A stretch of 64,000 nt of DNA from Dentipellis sp. KUC8613. Lineage: Eukaryota > Basidiomycota > Agaricomycetes > Russulales > Hericiaceae. The stretch covers positions 2,133,898-2,197,897 of the forward strand of contig NSJX01000001.1 in NCBI GenBank assembly GCA_002286715.1, in the 5' to 3' direction. The notes beneath the pieces are model-generated. The model worked only from the letters and a program-made list of their open reading frames with translations. It was not told where the DNA came from and did not search any database. Below are positions 48,901 to 60,170 of this stretch, one piece after another. Position numbers and translations under genes: made by a program. Numbering within the stretch: the first letter of the stretch is position 1; each line of letters begins with the position of its first letter.

Positions 48901-49309
48901 GGCTTCGAGAGCTGCTCGTGGTGGGTGATGGGGGTGTGAGAGGGGGCGACAGATGGAGGGAACGTGAGGGAGCATGTGCGGGGAAGCGTTGTGGATGGAT
49001 CCACGATCAGCTCGAGGCACGGGTCAGGCACGGATGACCGGAACAGATGGCGAAAATAGATGGTTCGGAGGACTGTCGGTCACTTCATATTAAAAGGCGA
49101 GCGAGGACAGGTCCTCCTCCATCCTTCTCTTCTTGCCCTTCCCACCCTTTCTGCCTCGGTGCTGTTTCCTGGTCATCGCCCAGTGCGTCTCCAAAGTTCA
49201 CAAACGCCCGGCCTGGTGTCGCTTCCTTCTCCTTCACCGCTCTCATAGCACTTTCTTTCCTTCAACTTTCCAGTGTCGATCGTTATTATCCCCTTTGAAG
49301 CAGGTCACC
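45945..49309. other. 3.4-kb gene-poor region
   Basis: No convincing gene. A frame around 47,040-47,180 reads AAASSNGAANEEPPII...SALIYEEALAACSTH and ends at a possible donor, but nothing downstream joins to it convincingly. It may be an eroded exon. The right-hand end (about 49,080-49,309) is the promoter and pyrimidine-rich leader of the secreted-protein gene, with a TATTAAAA word near 49,089. Confidence 0.4.
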
Positions 49310-51177
49310 ATGTTCCCCAAGGCCCTCACCGTTGCGCTTTTCTCCCTCTACCTCTCCTCCTTCGCCGCACAGGCTTTGCCGAAGGGTAACCAGAACCAGG
49401 AGAGCTGTGGTGTACGTCCCTGTAAATTTCAGTCGTCTGATGAGAACTAACCTCGGCCTTTTCAGACCGTTTCTGTATCCACCGTTTTCCAGACCGCCAC
49501 GGTCACGGTTACTGCCGGTGGCGCGGCCTCGACTGGCTCGTCTACTGGTAGCACCGGCAGCTCCAGCTCTGGCGGCAGCTCCAGCTCGAGCTCTGGCAAC
49601 AAGGGCAGCTCCGGCTCTAACAAGGGCAGCACTGGCTCTAACAACAACAATGGCAACACGGGCTCTACCGGCAGCAAGGGCTCTACTGGTTCGAGCGGTT
49701 CCACTTCCGGCTCGAGCTCTGGCAAGGGCTCCGACAATTCGAGCTCCGGCTCAAACTCGAGCACCGGCAACACCGGCAGCAGCTCTGGGAACACTGGCAG
49801 CAGCTCTGGCAGCACCGGCAGCAGCACCGGCAACAACGCCGCCACCAAGGGCGGCAGCGGAAACAACGCTGGCAACGGCGCCGGTGGTGACTTGCAGTCC
49901 TCCTTGAGTAAGTCTCAGAACGCACTAGTTTGAAGCCATTCTCATCGTGCCATCTACAGCGTTGGACCCTAGCGTCCTCGCCAAGGGCTTCGAGTCCGAT
50001 GGTCAGGCCGTCCAAGAGGCTGGACAGGTGCCTTCGCTCACCTCGTCCAACAACTTCATCAACTTCTGCGCGACGGTCCCCAACCTGCCGATCACGAACG
50101 GCCAGCAGATCAAGACCGGCTCTTGCAACCCTGCTCCCATGGGTGTCATCGCGGCCACGACGAACATGCCGTCGAGCAAGTTCTCGTTCCCGCGGAACTT
50201 CGGCACGATCCCCGCGAACCAGCCGTTCACCGTGCAGATGGCAATCAACAACCTCGAGACGGGCAACTTCGTCAACGCGAACACGAACTACTACTCCGCG
50301 CCCCAGCAGGTGAACGCGCAGGGCAACGTCGTCGGCCACACGCACTTTGTCATCGAGAAGGTCGACTCGTTCACCCAGACGACCCCCACGAATCCCGGCA
50401 CGTTCGCGTTCTTCAAGGGTGTCAACACCCCCGCGGCCAATGGCGCCGTCACCGCCGACGTCACTGCGGGTCTCCCCGCTGGCACCTACCGTCTCGCGTC
50501 CATCAACGCCGCCGCGAACCACCAGCCTGTCCTCGTCGCCATCGCTCAGCACGGTTCTCTCGACGACATGATCTACGTAAGTCTCGCCCCCTGCGCCTCC
50601 CCTTCACCATCGCTCACAGATCGTACAGTTCACCGTCAGCGACGACGCCGCCGCCGCATCGAACGCCACCGCCGGCGCGGGTGCTGCCAACGCGACTGCG
50701 ACCGACGCCGCCGGTGCCGCCAACGCCACCGCGACCGCTACTGGCAAGAGCGGAAAGGGCGCCGCCAACGCAACTGAGTCTGCCTCCGTCTCCGCCACCG
50801 CCTCTGGGTCCGCCTCGGTCTCCCTGACCGCGACCGACTCTGCCGCATCGGCCTCCGCGACCGCTGCTGGTGCCAAGGGTGGCAAGGCGGGCAGCAAGAA
50901 CGGCAAGGGTGCTGACAACGCCGCCTCCGCGTCTGCGTCTGCCTCCGAGTCTGTAGCTGCATCGTCGGCTGCTGCGACGGCGACGTCCGCAGCAGACGAC
51001 AAGGCTGCAGGCAAGGGCGACAAGGCCGACAAGGCGTCCGCGACGGCCGCTGCGACCAGCTCTGTCGCAGAGGCCAGCTCGGCGGCGGCGACGGCGTCCG
51101 CTAAGGGCGCCGCCGCCTCCTCCGCAAGCGGCACCGGCGCACAGCGCAAGCCCGTCGGGATTGCGAAGGACCAGTGA
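49310..51177 (+). CDS. Conserved basidiomycete secreted protein, Ser/Gly-rich
   Basis: The first exon encodes a classical signal peptide (MFPKALTVALFSLYLSS...AQA). After an intron at about 49412-49466 comes a Ser/Thr/Gly/Asn-rich low-complexity tract of about 140 residues, likely O-glycosylated. The conserved core follows an intron at about 49906-49959: LAKGFESDGQAV, VPSLTSSNNFINFCAT, GSCNPAPMGVI, MPSSKFSFPRNFGTI, MAINNLETGNF, NYYSAPQQVNAQGNVVGHTHFVIE. This core is widespread in Agaricomycete secretomes and has no known function. The last exon after about 50,622 is an Ala/Ser/Thr/Lys-rich tail (about 185 residues) without the hydrophobic end needed for a GPI anchor, so the protein is probably cell-wall-associated or soluble. 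Confidence 0.88.
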
Positions 51178-52334
51178 GCGCGGACTGACGTCCCGCTCGC
51201 TGCTCCGTCTGTGAAGATTTCGTTCACGTTCTCTCGTCGTTCTGTCCTCGTTGCCCCTCGCATACCCCTGCTCGCTGCGTAGTCCACTTGCTCGTTCGTT
51301 CCCGCCGTTGCTTAGCTTATGCCTAACCTTATTCCCTTGCTTCAAAACGCCCGGTCGACATTTGCATCTCCTTTCTTTCCTTTCACTCTTCTTTCTCCTC
51401 TGGGTCTATCCCTGGGCTCCGCTTGATGTGAAGCATACATTACCACGTTACCGGTTTCCTTTCCGTACGGTCTTTCTCCGCCGGGCTGTCTCTGTATCTT
51501 GACTCGACTTGATGGAGGGTTGTCCTCGGCGACAGCAGCAGTAATCAAAGAATGTGGCATAGGGTATCATCTGTTCGGTGTGATGAGCGGCGGGTGGCGT
51601 CGACTCGGCGCTCGCAGAGGTGCGATGTTTAGGTTTGACGTGGGCGTGCACATCTGCATCTGCATCTGCCAGATGGAGGCGCTGTTTCAGCTCCAGCACG
51701 CCCATACATGATCGTCTCGGTTCGCCCTGGTGATGTCAAACGTCGCGATGCACTTGCATGTTCGGAGTGCTGGAGGTCGATGCGCGGCGCTATATGGGTT
51801 TGAGGCGCACACGCTGAGCTTGAAGACCGTGTTGGTATCAGTCGAGCTCTGTTGGGCACTCAGCCATTTGAATTAGCTTTGCTTGATTTACAGTGGACGC
51901 CTGACGATCTGATTCAGTTGCCAGAGGAATGATGTGGAGACTTGACTGGGCCGGGTGATCCAGACATCATGTATGCAGTCCATGGGAGATCCGTGCGCGT
52001 GGGCAAACTTGCTTTGACTCGGAGGAAATAGATGTTCGTCTACATAAAAAAATGCGCCGACGTCTCTGCCTCGATGAGGCCCCTCCGTAGGCTGCTCGCA
52101 CACGGCTACACTGGCAGCAACGTGTTGGAGTTGATTGAAGATTGGCCTCTGTCGAGATCGAACCCAAGGCCTCCCCTCTGCCGCGGAAAGAGGCCTAAAC
52201 ACGTGACAGCTAAAAATAGATCCACAGAAAATCATCAGAGAAATTCATCCTGGCCTCAAAGTCAACGGCCCTCCTCTCTTCCACAACTCTTGCAACCGCA
52301 AAACGGAACAGAAACCATGAAGATTAAAATGAAC
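51178..52334. other. Intergenic region
   Basis: About 1.16 kb: the 3' UTR of the secreted-protein gene, then no recognisable gene up to the tRNA. Small open frames on both strands have no protein-like features. Confidence 0.45.
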
Positions 52335-52439
52335 AGCCCACCGCGAGGGTCGAACTCGCAGCCTTCAGATTGTAAGAGGGTTGCTTTGGAAGGAACAGTC
52401 TTAAAAGTCTGACGCTCTGGCCGATTGAGCTAGGCGGGC
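52335..52439 (-). tRNA. tRNA-Lys(UUU) with 31-nt intron
   Basis: On the minus strand a full cloverleaf forms. The acceptor stem is GCCCGCC paired with GGTGGGC, then TA at positions 8-9. The D arm is GCTC/GAGC and the anticodon stem TCAGA/TCTGA with loop C-T-TTT-A-A. The variable loop is AGGCT, and the T arm is GCGAG/CTCGC with loop TTCGACC. The anticodon is UUU, for lysine. A 31-nt intron (52371-52401) lies one base 3' of the anticodon, the canonical site, and leaves a 74-nt mature length including the discriminator. Confidence 0.93.
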
Positions 52440-52675
52440 TATGAAAGGAACAACGGTATACCCTATCCGAGCCGATCCGCACGCGACAGGGGGGAGTTCT
52501 GAATGCGAAGGTAATAGTCAGAGCAATAGTCGTATAGCAGCGAGCACCCTTGAGTTTGTACAGTATGTCCTAATTCATAGATGTAATGAGATTCCTAACG
52601 CTCTTCGCGAGAGAGGCCGATGTGAGCGTCGAATGATAGATGGAGAAGGACGAGAAGGAACTCACTTTCATATAT

Positions 52676-53828
52676 TCAGACCACACTCACCGCACGCGCG
52701 TGCCCGAAGCTCTCCAGAGCTTCCTTCTCCGAACCCATGGTCATAGAGTCAAACCCTGGTTGTACATAAGTGTCCTTGTCGATGTCGACCTCGGGCGTGC
52801 ACAGCTGTGCGAGGCCGAGGTCGTGAAGTCGTGTCATCTTCAGCAGCATGCTTAGCCCCAAGTCCGACTGAGACTTTGGCGCTGGGCTGTTGAGCTGCCT
52901 CCAGGTCGCGTCGTCGAGTTCCTCTGCCATGCGGCCCCAGGTCGAGCGGATTGCTCCGGGACAGTGGAAAGAGGCCAGAATGAAGCATAGTGGCGAGCCT
53001 GCCGCAAAGGGAGGACAAAGTATGGCGCGTAAATGAAAGTGAGGTTCGAACTGCAAGATACATAGTGAAACGCACAGAGACCACTAATTTCCTGTTCTCG
53101 TAGTTGCTGCTCAGTCGGTTCCGACTTTGGCCCAGCATTGTATGCGTCCTGCATCGGAACTGCCAAAGGAAGAGCGTCGCCGAGGTTATACAGTCGTCGA
53201 CATGCTGGGCATACGCGACCTATTCTCCGGCTTTTGTTATACCAAAGGAACTGTGTAAAAACGCGTTTCAAAAGGCCAAGAAAAGGTACCCTTGTAATGC
53301 AGCACGCACCAGTGCAGTCTCCTCCGGAAGCACAGTATGCAACATCTGCAGTACCTCAGGTTGCGCGAACTCCGCGCACAACGGATCTGACGTGCAGGCA
53401 GGCTGCGCGAACGACGAGCACATAAATGCGCGCGCATCCTGCACTCGCGGTCCGTTCCCTGGGTCATGAATCATTGGTTTCTGCAGGAGCGCGAACGTCG
53501 CGTCGTACGTCTCGACGGCCAGCGGCTCCTGCGATGGTGACGGAGGCAATTCCGGTTCTCGTGCCGGCGACGGCGTCATGTCCAGAAAGCCATCGTGCGC
53601 TGTCAGCGGTTCTGGTGGGGGCTCGCGCACGATGGGTATTGGGGTATCTTCTTCGACAGATATCGCCAGCCGTGCCAGACGGTCTGCGACGCGTTCGTTT
53701 TCGAGTTCAAATTCATCGGTTCGCTCAGACGCGTGCGAGGGGTCGTCAGGGGCTGGCAGCACCTTGCCGCCTTTTTCCTTCTTCTTGTGCGTCTTCTTCT
53801 TCTTGCGTGCGTTGCTTGGGCCGGGCAT
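52676..53828 (-). CDS. Unknown protein with CPAC motif
   Basis: The start at 53828 gives a strongly basic N-terminus (SNARKKKKTHKKKEKGGK), an acidic ELENERVADRLARLAISVEED helix and a Pro-rich stretch. Then comes YDATFALLQKPMIHDPGNGPRVQDARAF with several cysteines. A 60-nt intron near 53220-53282 joins to FLWYNKSRRIGRVCPACRRLYNLGD, and another joins to FILASFHCPGAIRSTWGRMAEELDDATW and a C-terminal helical domain. The WYNK...RIGRVCPACRRLY block looks like half of a zinc-binding site. The basic head suggests a nucleolar or nuclear protein, which is inference. The reading frames join well, but I do not recognise the family. The precise C-terminus (near 52676) is uncertain. Confidence 0.6.
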
Positions 53829-54377
53829 GTTGAGGTGTGATGGACGGTGGCAAGGTGGACGCAGAGACGGAGCGCCGGGGCTGTCTTACCCACGTCTGAC
53901 AAGAGCAAGCTGACCCGCGCGCAACGGCGCGTCCATTACGATCACGCGTTCTCACGTATCTACGTACACCTGTAACGAACATGAACCACTTACTACAGGG
54001 AAAATGAAAAGGGGTAGAGGGAGGTTCGTGGGCGCAATGTAGGTCCACGAAAGTGTGCAGTACAGGTATATTTGTTTCATGAGTGGGCAATTTCGAATTG
54101 ACATCTTGCCATGGCCAGTGACCCGAGCTTTACTTAAATTTCCCAGTGCGTATTCGAAGCACAGACCAGGGAAGACGTCCGGTGTTGCGTTCTTGGGCTC
54201 CTGAATATCGTAGACCCACGCAGAACAATGTCGCGATGACCATGACGAATCGCGAGGCATACGCGTCTAGGACGCGTAAACCTGGGACGCGTCAGTACTG
54301 CAACTGTACTGCGGAGCCCTACTTAAAGAGAGCTACCCACCGCTCCTCACCATTACACGCGCTCCTTCTCCTCGACA
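53829..54377. promoter_or_regulatory. Divergent promoter region
   Basis: About 550 bp between the starts of the CPAC gene (-) and the otubain gene (+). A CTTAAA word lies about 60 bp before the otubain ATG. Direct GACGCGT-type words near 54,270-54,290 are the only notable sequence. Confidence 0.4.
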
Positions 54378-56137
54378 ATGTCTTTCTTCGACATGATGGA
54401 TCTCCCACTCCTCGCAGCCCAAGCGCAAAGCCTCGCCGACGCCGAAGCAGAGGCCGAGGCGCGTGAGGCCGAAGCGCGTCCGGGACCCTCGCAGCGGCGC
54501 GTAGCACGAGACCAAGACGCGCCGCAGCCGCACGTGATCGACTTCCTCCCCGTGCACGCGCTGGGCGGGGTGGCGCCGTTCCTTTCTCCTCCACACATTA
54601 CCGCTGTTCTTGGCTTCGTATCTGCACTTTCGCGCGCTGTTATGGAACAAACGTCTGGTACATCTACGCCGACCGGGGCACCGCCGCCTGCACGTACGTT
54701 TACGCGCTCGTTCGTCTGTTATCGCGGAGCTAACGTTGGGGAATGGATATGGATATGGCTGATTGTGCATCGCGTGCGCTTGGACGATTGTGCGACGTAT
54801 TTCTTTGGGGCTTCTGCGTGGCGTAGCGAGACCAAAAGTCAATGATCTCCCGGAGCTCCCGGATGAGGGAGCTAGTAGCAGCCAGACACCGGGTAAGGTT
54901 GCCGTGGACGAGAACACTGGTACGTGGCCCACCGTACTATGGGGCCACAGACATGCTCATGCTCGTGCAATCCTAGATATATCCACACTCACGCCATCTC
55001 AGCTATACGAGCTCAACCAGGTGCGTTCCGACGCTTCACATATCTAACATTGGGGACCGGAACTGACGCGGACGCGCCCTTGCAGGAACTACTGAACGAC
55101 TCCACCTCGAGCGACCGCCCGCTGATTTCACCCGTCGCACCCATGGAGGTGCTGCGCGAGGAATACGAGCGCGGCTCGCAGTCCTTCGTGCGGCAGATCG
55201 ACTTCCTGCTCAAGAAGGGCTACCATGGGATCCGCCGCACGCGTGGCGACGGGGACTGCTTCTACCGCTGTACGCCACACCATCCTACTTCCCATTTCCT
55301 CGTCACCTGCATGCATGCTTACTCTTGCCGACCGACAGCGCTCGCCTTCGCGTACATCGAGCGCATCCTGAGCTCCGCGGACCGCCCGCTCGCAGTCATG
55401 ACCGCGATCTCGACGCTCGACGCTGCACTGCCGATGCTCGACGCGGCAGGGTTCCAGAAGATGGTGTATGAGGACTTCTACGAGGTGTTTGCGGACCTGA
55501 TCAAGGCGATCGAGACGCCGGGTCCCGAGGGCAAGACGCTCTCGCATGAGACGCTGCTTCAGAGCTTCCAGAATCCCGAAGGTGTGTCCTTCTACGCGCC
55601 GTTTCTCTACGCAATTCTAAGCGAAATCGTTGTCCGGTTTGCGCAGTGTCAAATTACGTCGTGGTGTTCTTGCGCCTCCTTGCCTCGGCACAGATCCGCA
55701 CGGACCCTGAATCGTACGCGCCGTTCCTGTTCCACCCCGACCTTGGCGAAAGTATGACGCCACGCGAGTTCTGCGAGAGCTTCGTTGAAGCCGTTGGAAA
55801 AGAGGCTGGCACGTACCCCTTTCCCTATTGCATCGCTTTGGCAAGTCTGACCGACTCCGAATGCTCGTAGATCATGTGCAGGTGACCGCGCTGTCGCGCG
55901 CATTGAAGATCAATGTCAGCGTCGCGTATCTTGATGGACACAGTGCGGATGGGCATGTCGATTTCGTGGAGTTTGTGAATGCGAGAGACGAGAAGGAGCC
56001 GCCGCTCGTGCTGCTATATCGGTGCGTCCAAACCCATTCATCACATCTTACTATCCTGGCTGACTTTAGCGTTTTTGTGCAGGCCCGGACACTATGATAT
56101 CCTGGATAATGGAGCCATTGAGGGATTGACGTTGTAG
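54378..56137 (+). CDS. Otubain, ubiquitin thioesterase (peptidase C65)
   Basis: Deubiquitinase of the OTUB1 type that removes Lys-linked ubiquitin. Eight exons fit (54378-54693, 54839-54919, 54977-55020, 55086-55269, 55339-55581, 55647-55808, 55871-56021, 56083-56137), giving 411 aa. The catalytic core reads ELLNDST, FVRQIDFLLKKGYHGIRR, TRGDGDCFYR (Asp and Cys of the active site), LAFAYIERIL, VSNYVVVFLRLLASAQI, EADHVQVTALSRALKINVSVAYLDG and PGHYDIL (catalytic His). The ATG at 54378 adds an Ala/Glu-rich extension of 88 residues. An in-frame ATG at 54642 would give the usual otubain length. Intron 6 (55809-55870) starts with GC instead of GT, and only this choice restores the conserved EADHVQ junction. 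Confidence 0.9.
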
Positions 56138-56840
56138 TGGGATGGTTAATTTCTGCTTTGAGATTGGAAGCAAGGGGATACTTGGAGAAGGATTAATGAT
56201 CATGAAGTCAGACGAAGCTGTATAACTGCTGTGTACTATATTATGCACTAACTCAGAGACTCTTGCTTTTGGCGTTTTCTCGACCGTCGTCTGCTTTCTG
56301 GAAGTGACAACTGTTTAGTGCAAGAGACTGGAGAGAGACACTGCGGTACGGATCGGCCGGCTCGTCCGAGCGACACCCGCCGCCCGAACAAAATGCATTC
56401 CGCGTCTGCGCGCGCCCGAATCCTTCCAACCTCTACCAGCAGCTGAGGACGACACAAAAAGACTACGCCCTCGCCTTTTACTAGGGCGTACCGTGTGTTG
56501 TCCTCGCTTCAAAGCTGCTTGACAATCTTTGGGAACGACTCTTCGCGAGTTTCTGCTTTCATTTTTGCCCGATCTCTCCTTTGACTCCGTGCACCGTACG
56601 GTGAGTTTTTCTTTGCTTGTGTTGTGCCGCCACCTTGTCTTGACTCGGACTCGACCGTCGCATACCACCTCCGTGCCTGTACCCGTGCTACTCACGTCTC
56701 TTCGAATCATTACAGGACATTGACGACCGCGAGTCTCGAAGTCGAGCAAGCGCCAGCACAAGTGCATGCCCATCGGGCTCATCCGCACGCGAATCCTCCG
56801 AAGCCGATTGTACAATATCCACATCTCGCGGCGCAGGACG
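56138..56840. other. Intergenic / PUS3 leader
   Basis: About 700 bp containing the otubain 3' UTR and the promoter of the PUS3 gene. The frame upstream of the chosen PUS3 ATG is open to 56766, so a 25-residue N-terminal extension cannot be excluded. Confidence 0.45.
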
Positions 56841-58445
56841 ATGGCATCTACATCCACGGGCACCCCCTATGACTCCTGGACGAGGGAGCAGCTCATAGCG
56901 CGTCTTACGGCACTCGAAGCGCAGACGCAGGCTCTGGCCCTCTCTACGCCCGGGCCCTCCGCACCCTTCCATTCCCCAGCACCTATATCTATAGCACCTC
57001 CATCCGCACCCGTACCGGGCCCTCAAATCACTCCCGCTTCTGCTTCTCCGCCTGCGCCTGAATACACCGCCCCAACGACGAGTACAGCTGCATCTACATC
57101 TACATCCACGCCCATACCAGCGACACCCGATGCCGCCCCGGCCCCACGTCCCAAAAGCCCTAAGGCCTTCCACTTCGCCTCGTACCCAACCCTCAAAATC
57201 GCGCTGAAATTCTGCTACGCCGGCGCGTCGTACAACGGGCTCGCGTACCAGTACACGCCGACGCCGCTGCCGACGGTCGAGGGCGCGCTCTTCGACGTGC
57301 TCGCCAAGACGCGGCTCGTCGACGCCGCGCAGGGCTTCGAGGGCTGCGGCTGGGAGCGCTGCGGGCGCACGGACCGCGGCGTCAGCGGCGCGGGGCAGGT
57401 CGTCAGCCTGTACGTGCGCGCCGCCGCGCCGCACAAGGATCCCGATGGCCAGAGTACAGAAGGAGAGGGGGAGGGGGAGCCAGAGCCGAAGCCGCTGCGC
57501 TACCTCTCGATCCTGAACCGCCTCCTGCCGCCGACGATCCGCATCCTCGCGTGGGCGCCCGTCGCGGCGACGTTCTCCGCGCGCTTCAGCTGCCGCGCGC
57601 GGCACTACAAGTACTTCTTCCGCGCGGGCGGGGGCGGCGCGGGGGCGCTGGACGTGGGCGCGATGCGCGGCGCGGCGGCGCGGCTCGTCGGCGAGCACGA
57701 CTTCCGCAACCTGTGCAAGCTCGACCCGTCGAAGCAGATCACGAACTTCCACCGGCGCGTGCTGCGCGCGGACGTCGCGCGCGTCGCGGACACCGCCGCC
57801 GAGGTGTGTGGGTTGCCGCCGGACGCACACAGCGCGGGCGCGGGCGAGCTGTACGTGCTGGACCTCGTCGGCACGGCGTTCCTGTACCACCAGGTGCGCC
57901 ATATCATGGCGGTGCTGTTTCTCGTGGGCGCGCGGCTCGAGGCGCCCGACGTCGTGAGCGCGCTGCTGAACACGGAGCCGGGCAAGGTCGAGGGCGCGCC
58001 TGCGGTCGTCGCGTGCAAGCCGGAGTACCAGATGGCCGACGGGCTGCCGCTCGTGCTGTGGGACTGCTGGTACGCGGAGGAGGACGTGCGGTGGCGGACG
58101 GACGCGGACGAGGGCGAGGGTGCGGGCGGGGCGGGTGAGAGGAAGGAGGGCGTGTACGCGCAGCTGGACGCGCAGTACACGCGCGCGCTGATCAGCACGA
58201 CGCTCGACGCGCACTTCCTCGCGGCGGCGGCGCGGTACCACCGCGCGCCGGGCGCGGGCGTGCAGGAGGCGGGCACGGGCATGCTGAATGTGCCGCTGGG
58301 CGGCGGGACGTCGAAGCGCGTCGGGAAGCACGTGCCGCTGCTGGAGAGGAAGCGGCTGGACGCGGTCGAGGTGGCGAACGCGCGGTACATGCAGGGCAAG
58401 GGCGGGCGGCGCGAGGAGCGGCGGCGCGCGGGCATCGAGGCGTAG
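56841..58445 (+). CDS. PUS3: tRNA pseudouridine(38/39) synthase
   Basis: Enzyme of the TruA/Deg1 family that isomerises U38/U39 in the tRNA anticodon arm. Single exon of 534 aa. The N-terminus MASTSTGTPYDSWTREQLIARLTALE is followed by a Pro/Ser/Ala linker. The catalytic domain begins LKIALKFCYAGASYNGLAYQ and contains CGRTDRGVSGAGQVV, with the catalytic Asp in RTDRG. It continues with LRYLSILNRLLPPTIRILAW, FSARFSCRARHYKYFFR, EHDFRNLCKLDP, FLYHQVRHIMAVLFLVG and a C-terminal extension with GTSKRVGKHVPLLERKR. The GC content is very high, above its neighbours, which leaves long open frames on the opposite strand. I chose the ATG at 56841 because it gives the family-like N-terminus. Confidence 0.93.
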   Translation: MASTSTGTPYDSWTREQLIARLTALEAQTQALALSTPGPSAPFHSPAPISIAPPSAPVPGPQITPASASPPAPEYTAPTTSTAASTSTSTPIPATPDAAPAPRPKSPKAFHFASYPTLKIALKFCYAGASYNGLAYQYTPTPLPTVEGALFDVLAKTRLVDAAQGFEGCGWERCGRTDRGVSGAGQVVSLYVRAAAPHKDPDGQSTEGEGEGEPEPKPLRYLSILNRLLPPTIRILAWAPVAATFSARFSCRARHYKYFFRAGGGGAGALDVGAMRGAAARLVGEHDFRNLCKLDPSKQITNFHRRVLRADVARVADTAAEVCGLPPDAHSAGAGELYVLDLVGTAFLYHQVRHIMAVLFLVGARLEAPDVVSALLNTEPGKVEGAPAVVACKPEYQMADGLPLVLWDCWYAEEDVRWRTDADEGEGAGGAGERKEGVYAQLDAQYTRALISTTLDAHFLAAAARYHRAPGAGVQEAGTGMLNVPLGGGTSKRVGKHVPLLERKRLDAVEVANARYMQGKGGRREERRRAGIEA

Positions 58446-59457
58446 TAGACAGAGCAGAGACAGAAGCTGAGCAGAAGTACGTACAATCGATCTGGGCTGG
58501 AGGGAAGCCGCAAGGACAGGGTCACAGGTGCGCTCGGTCAGCTGCAGGACGAGGACGCAGATCTTAGGGCTCGGCACTCAGGATTCAGGACGCGCGGCCG
58601 CGGTGGACTGGGACGCCTGGGGCGAGATGCTGCGTGCTAGCAGCCATGGGCGCACGCTTGGTGTCTGACGCAGGGCGCAGGATCGTGCAGGATGTGCTAA
58701 GGACTGGCAGATGGTGCGGCAGAGGCAAAACGTCGGCGTACTTAGGCGTGCGCGTGCCAGTGGTGCGGCAGGTGATGGTGATCTGATGCACGTAAGTAGC
58801 CTGGGATTTTCCGTGCGATGCGCCGGAGGCGATATGCGCTGCCCACCGGCGGCGCAGGCGTTTCCTGCGCGCTGCTCAGCCTGCGGAGGCAGCACGACGC
58901 TGGGGGTGCGAGACCGGTACACGGTGACCGGCGCACGGCGCACTCGCGAGGACGGGGCTCGGGCGGGGACGTCTCCGGGCGGCGTGGGCCGGCCGGGAGG
59001 GGCAAGCGCTCGGGCCGGGCGTGGCGCTCCGCCGGAGCAGGTCCGTGCGTTTGCGGCGGTGCGGCGATCGAAATTCCCACCGCCCAGGCCAAAACGGCGC
59101 GAGTCGCTCCCAGCAGCCCTCCCTAAGCCAGCCAGAGCCCTCCGCCAGCCAAACCCTGCAGTCACCCTACTGCCTATCCCGTCCGCCCCCACACGCGCTC
59201 GCACTCAACACCACCCACCTCCCCTCACACAACCACTTTACCTGCACCAAGGTACGTCGTCTCTATCTCATCGTCGTGCTCAGGGGCCGTGCGCCCCCGC
59301 CGCCGTCGTCGTGCGCGAGCCCGCCGCGTCTCGCCCGCGGCGCGCGTGCGGTGGCGGCGCGACGCGTGCGCGTCGGGCGCGCTGAGCCCGTGTTGTTCGC
59401 GGTCCTGCTGCCTCGGAGACGTGTCGGACGGGGTGCTGACGCTGTTGACACGCGTAG
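58446..59457. other. GC-rich intergenic region / HMG gene promoter and leader
   Basis: About 1 kb of GC-rich sequence with many open frames but no protein-like pattern. It holds the PUS3 3' UTR and the promoter of the NHP6-like gene. Confidence 0.45.
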
Positions 59458-60170
59458 ATGCCGAAGGAAGCAACCAAGACGAAGGTATGTTCGTTTTCCT
59501 GCTCGCCCCCCGCACGCCGGGCGCTCACCGTCCGCCGCGTCTCTCCCTGCCCCCCGCCGATCGCCCTGGATCGCGCGCGATGTCCGTGTGCGTTCCGCGG
59601 CGTGTGCAGACCCGCAAGGCCGCGGATAAGGCGGAGAAGGCGCCCCGCGGCTCGCGCAAGGGCACCAAGGACCCCAAGGCGCCGAAGCGCGCCCTGTCGG
59701 CGTACATGTTCTTCAGCCAGGACTGGCGGGAGAGGATCAAGGCGGAGAACCCCGACGCCAGCTTTGGTGCGTGTTTTGCCTGAGTGGGTGTGTTGGTTGG
59801 TTCATCGCTGACGGGTGTTGTGGTGCAGGCGAGGTCGGCAAGCTGCTTGGTGCGAAGTGGAAGGAGCTCGACGACTCGGAGAAGAAGGTGTGTATGCGTG
59901 TCTCGTCGCCGTGTGGGAGTATATGCGCTTGTATGCGTCCAGGGGGGCGCATACATGCGCATATATACGATTGGTTCGACCGTGGCTGACTGTATGCTAT
60001 CTGCTAGCCCTACGTCGAGCAAGCAGCACGCGACAAGGCCCGCGCCGAGCAAGAGAAAGCAGAATACGATGTACGTGGTCGCTGTTTGTTGATTTTGCAG
60101 GGCCCTGCTTACGTTTCGATGGCTGTAGGGCGGCAAGGCTGCAGCCGTCGACGAGGACGACGACGAGTAG
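59458..60170 (+). CDS. NHP6: NHP6-like HMG-box protein
   Basis: Small non-histone chromatin protein with a single HMG box that bends DNA and assists FACT and transcription. Five exons (59458-59484, 59610-59766, 59829-59887, 60008-60070, 60129-60170) give 115 aa. The basic N-terminus MPKEATKTK...[23 protein letters not shown] leads into the box, [60 protein letters not shown], and a short acidic DEDDDE tail. Length and order are those of fungal NHP6 proteins. Intron 1, just after nine codons, is relatively long (125 nt), a common arrangement in highly expressed fungal genes. Confidence 0.95.

Noticed and set aside
56688..58577. 629-residue open frame antisense to PUS3
   Set aside because: Shadow frame from extreme GC bias. 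PUS3 motifs fix the coding strand.
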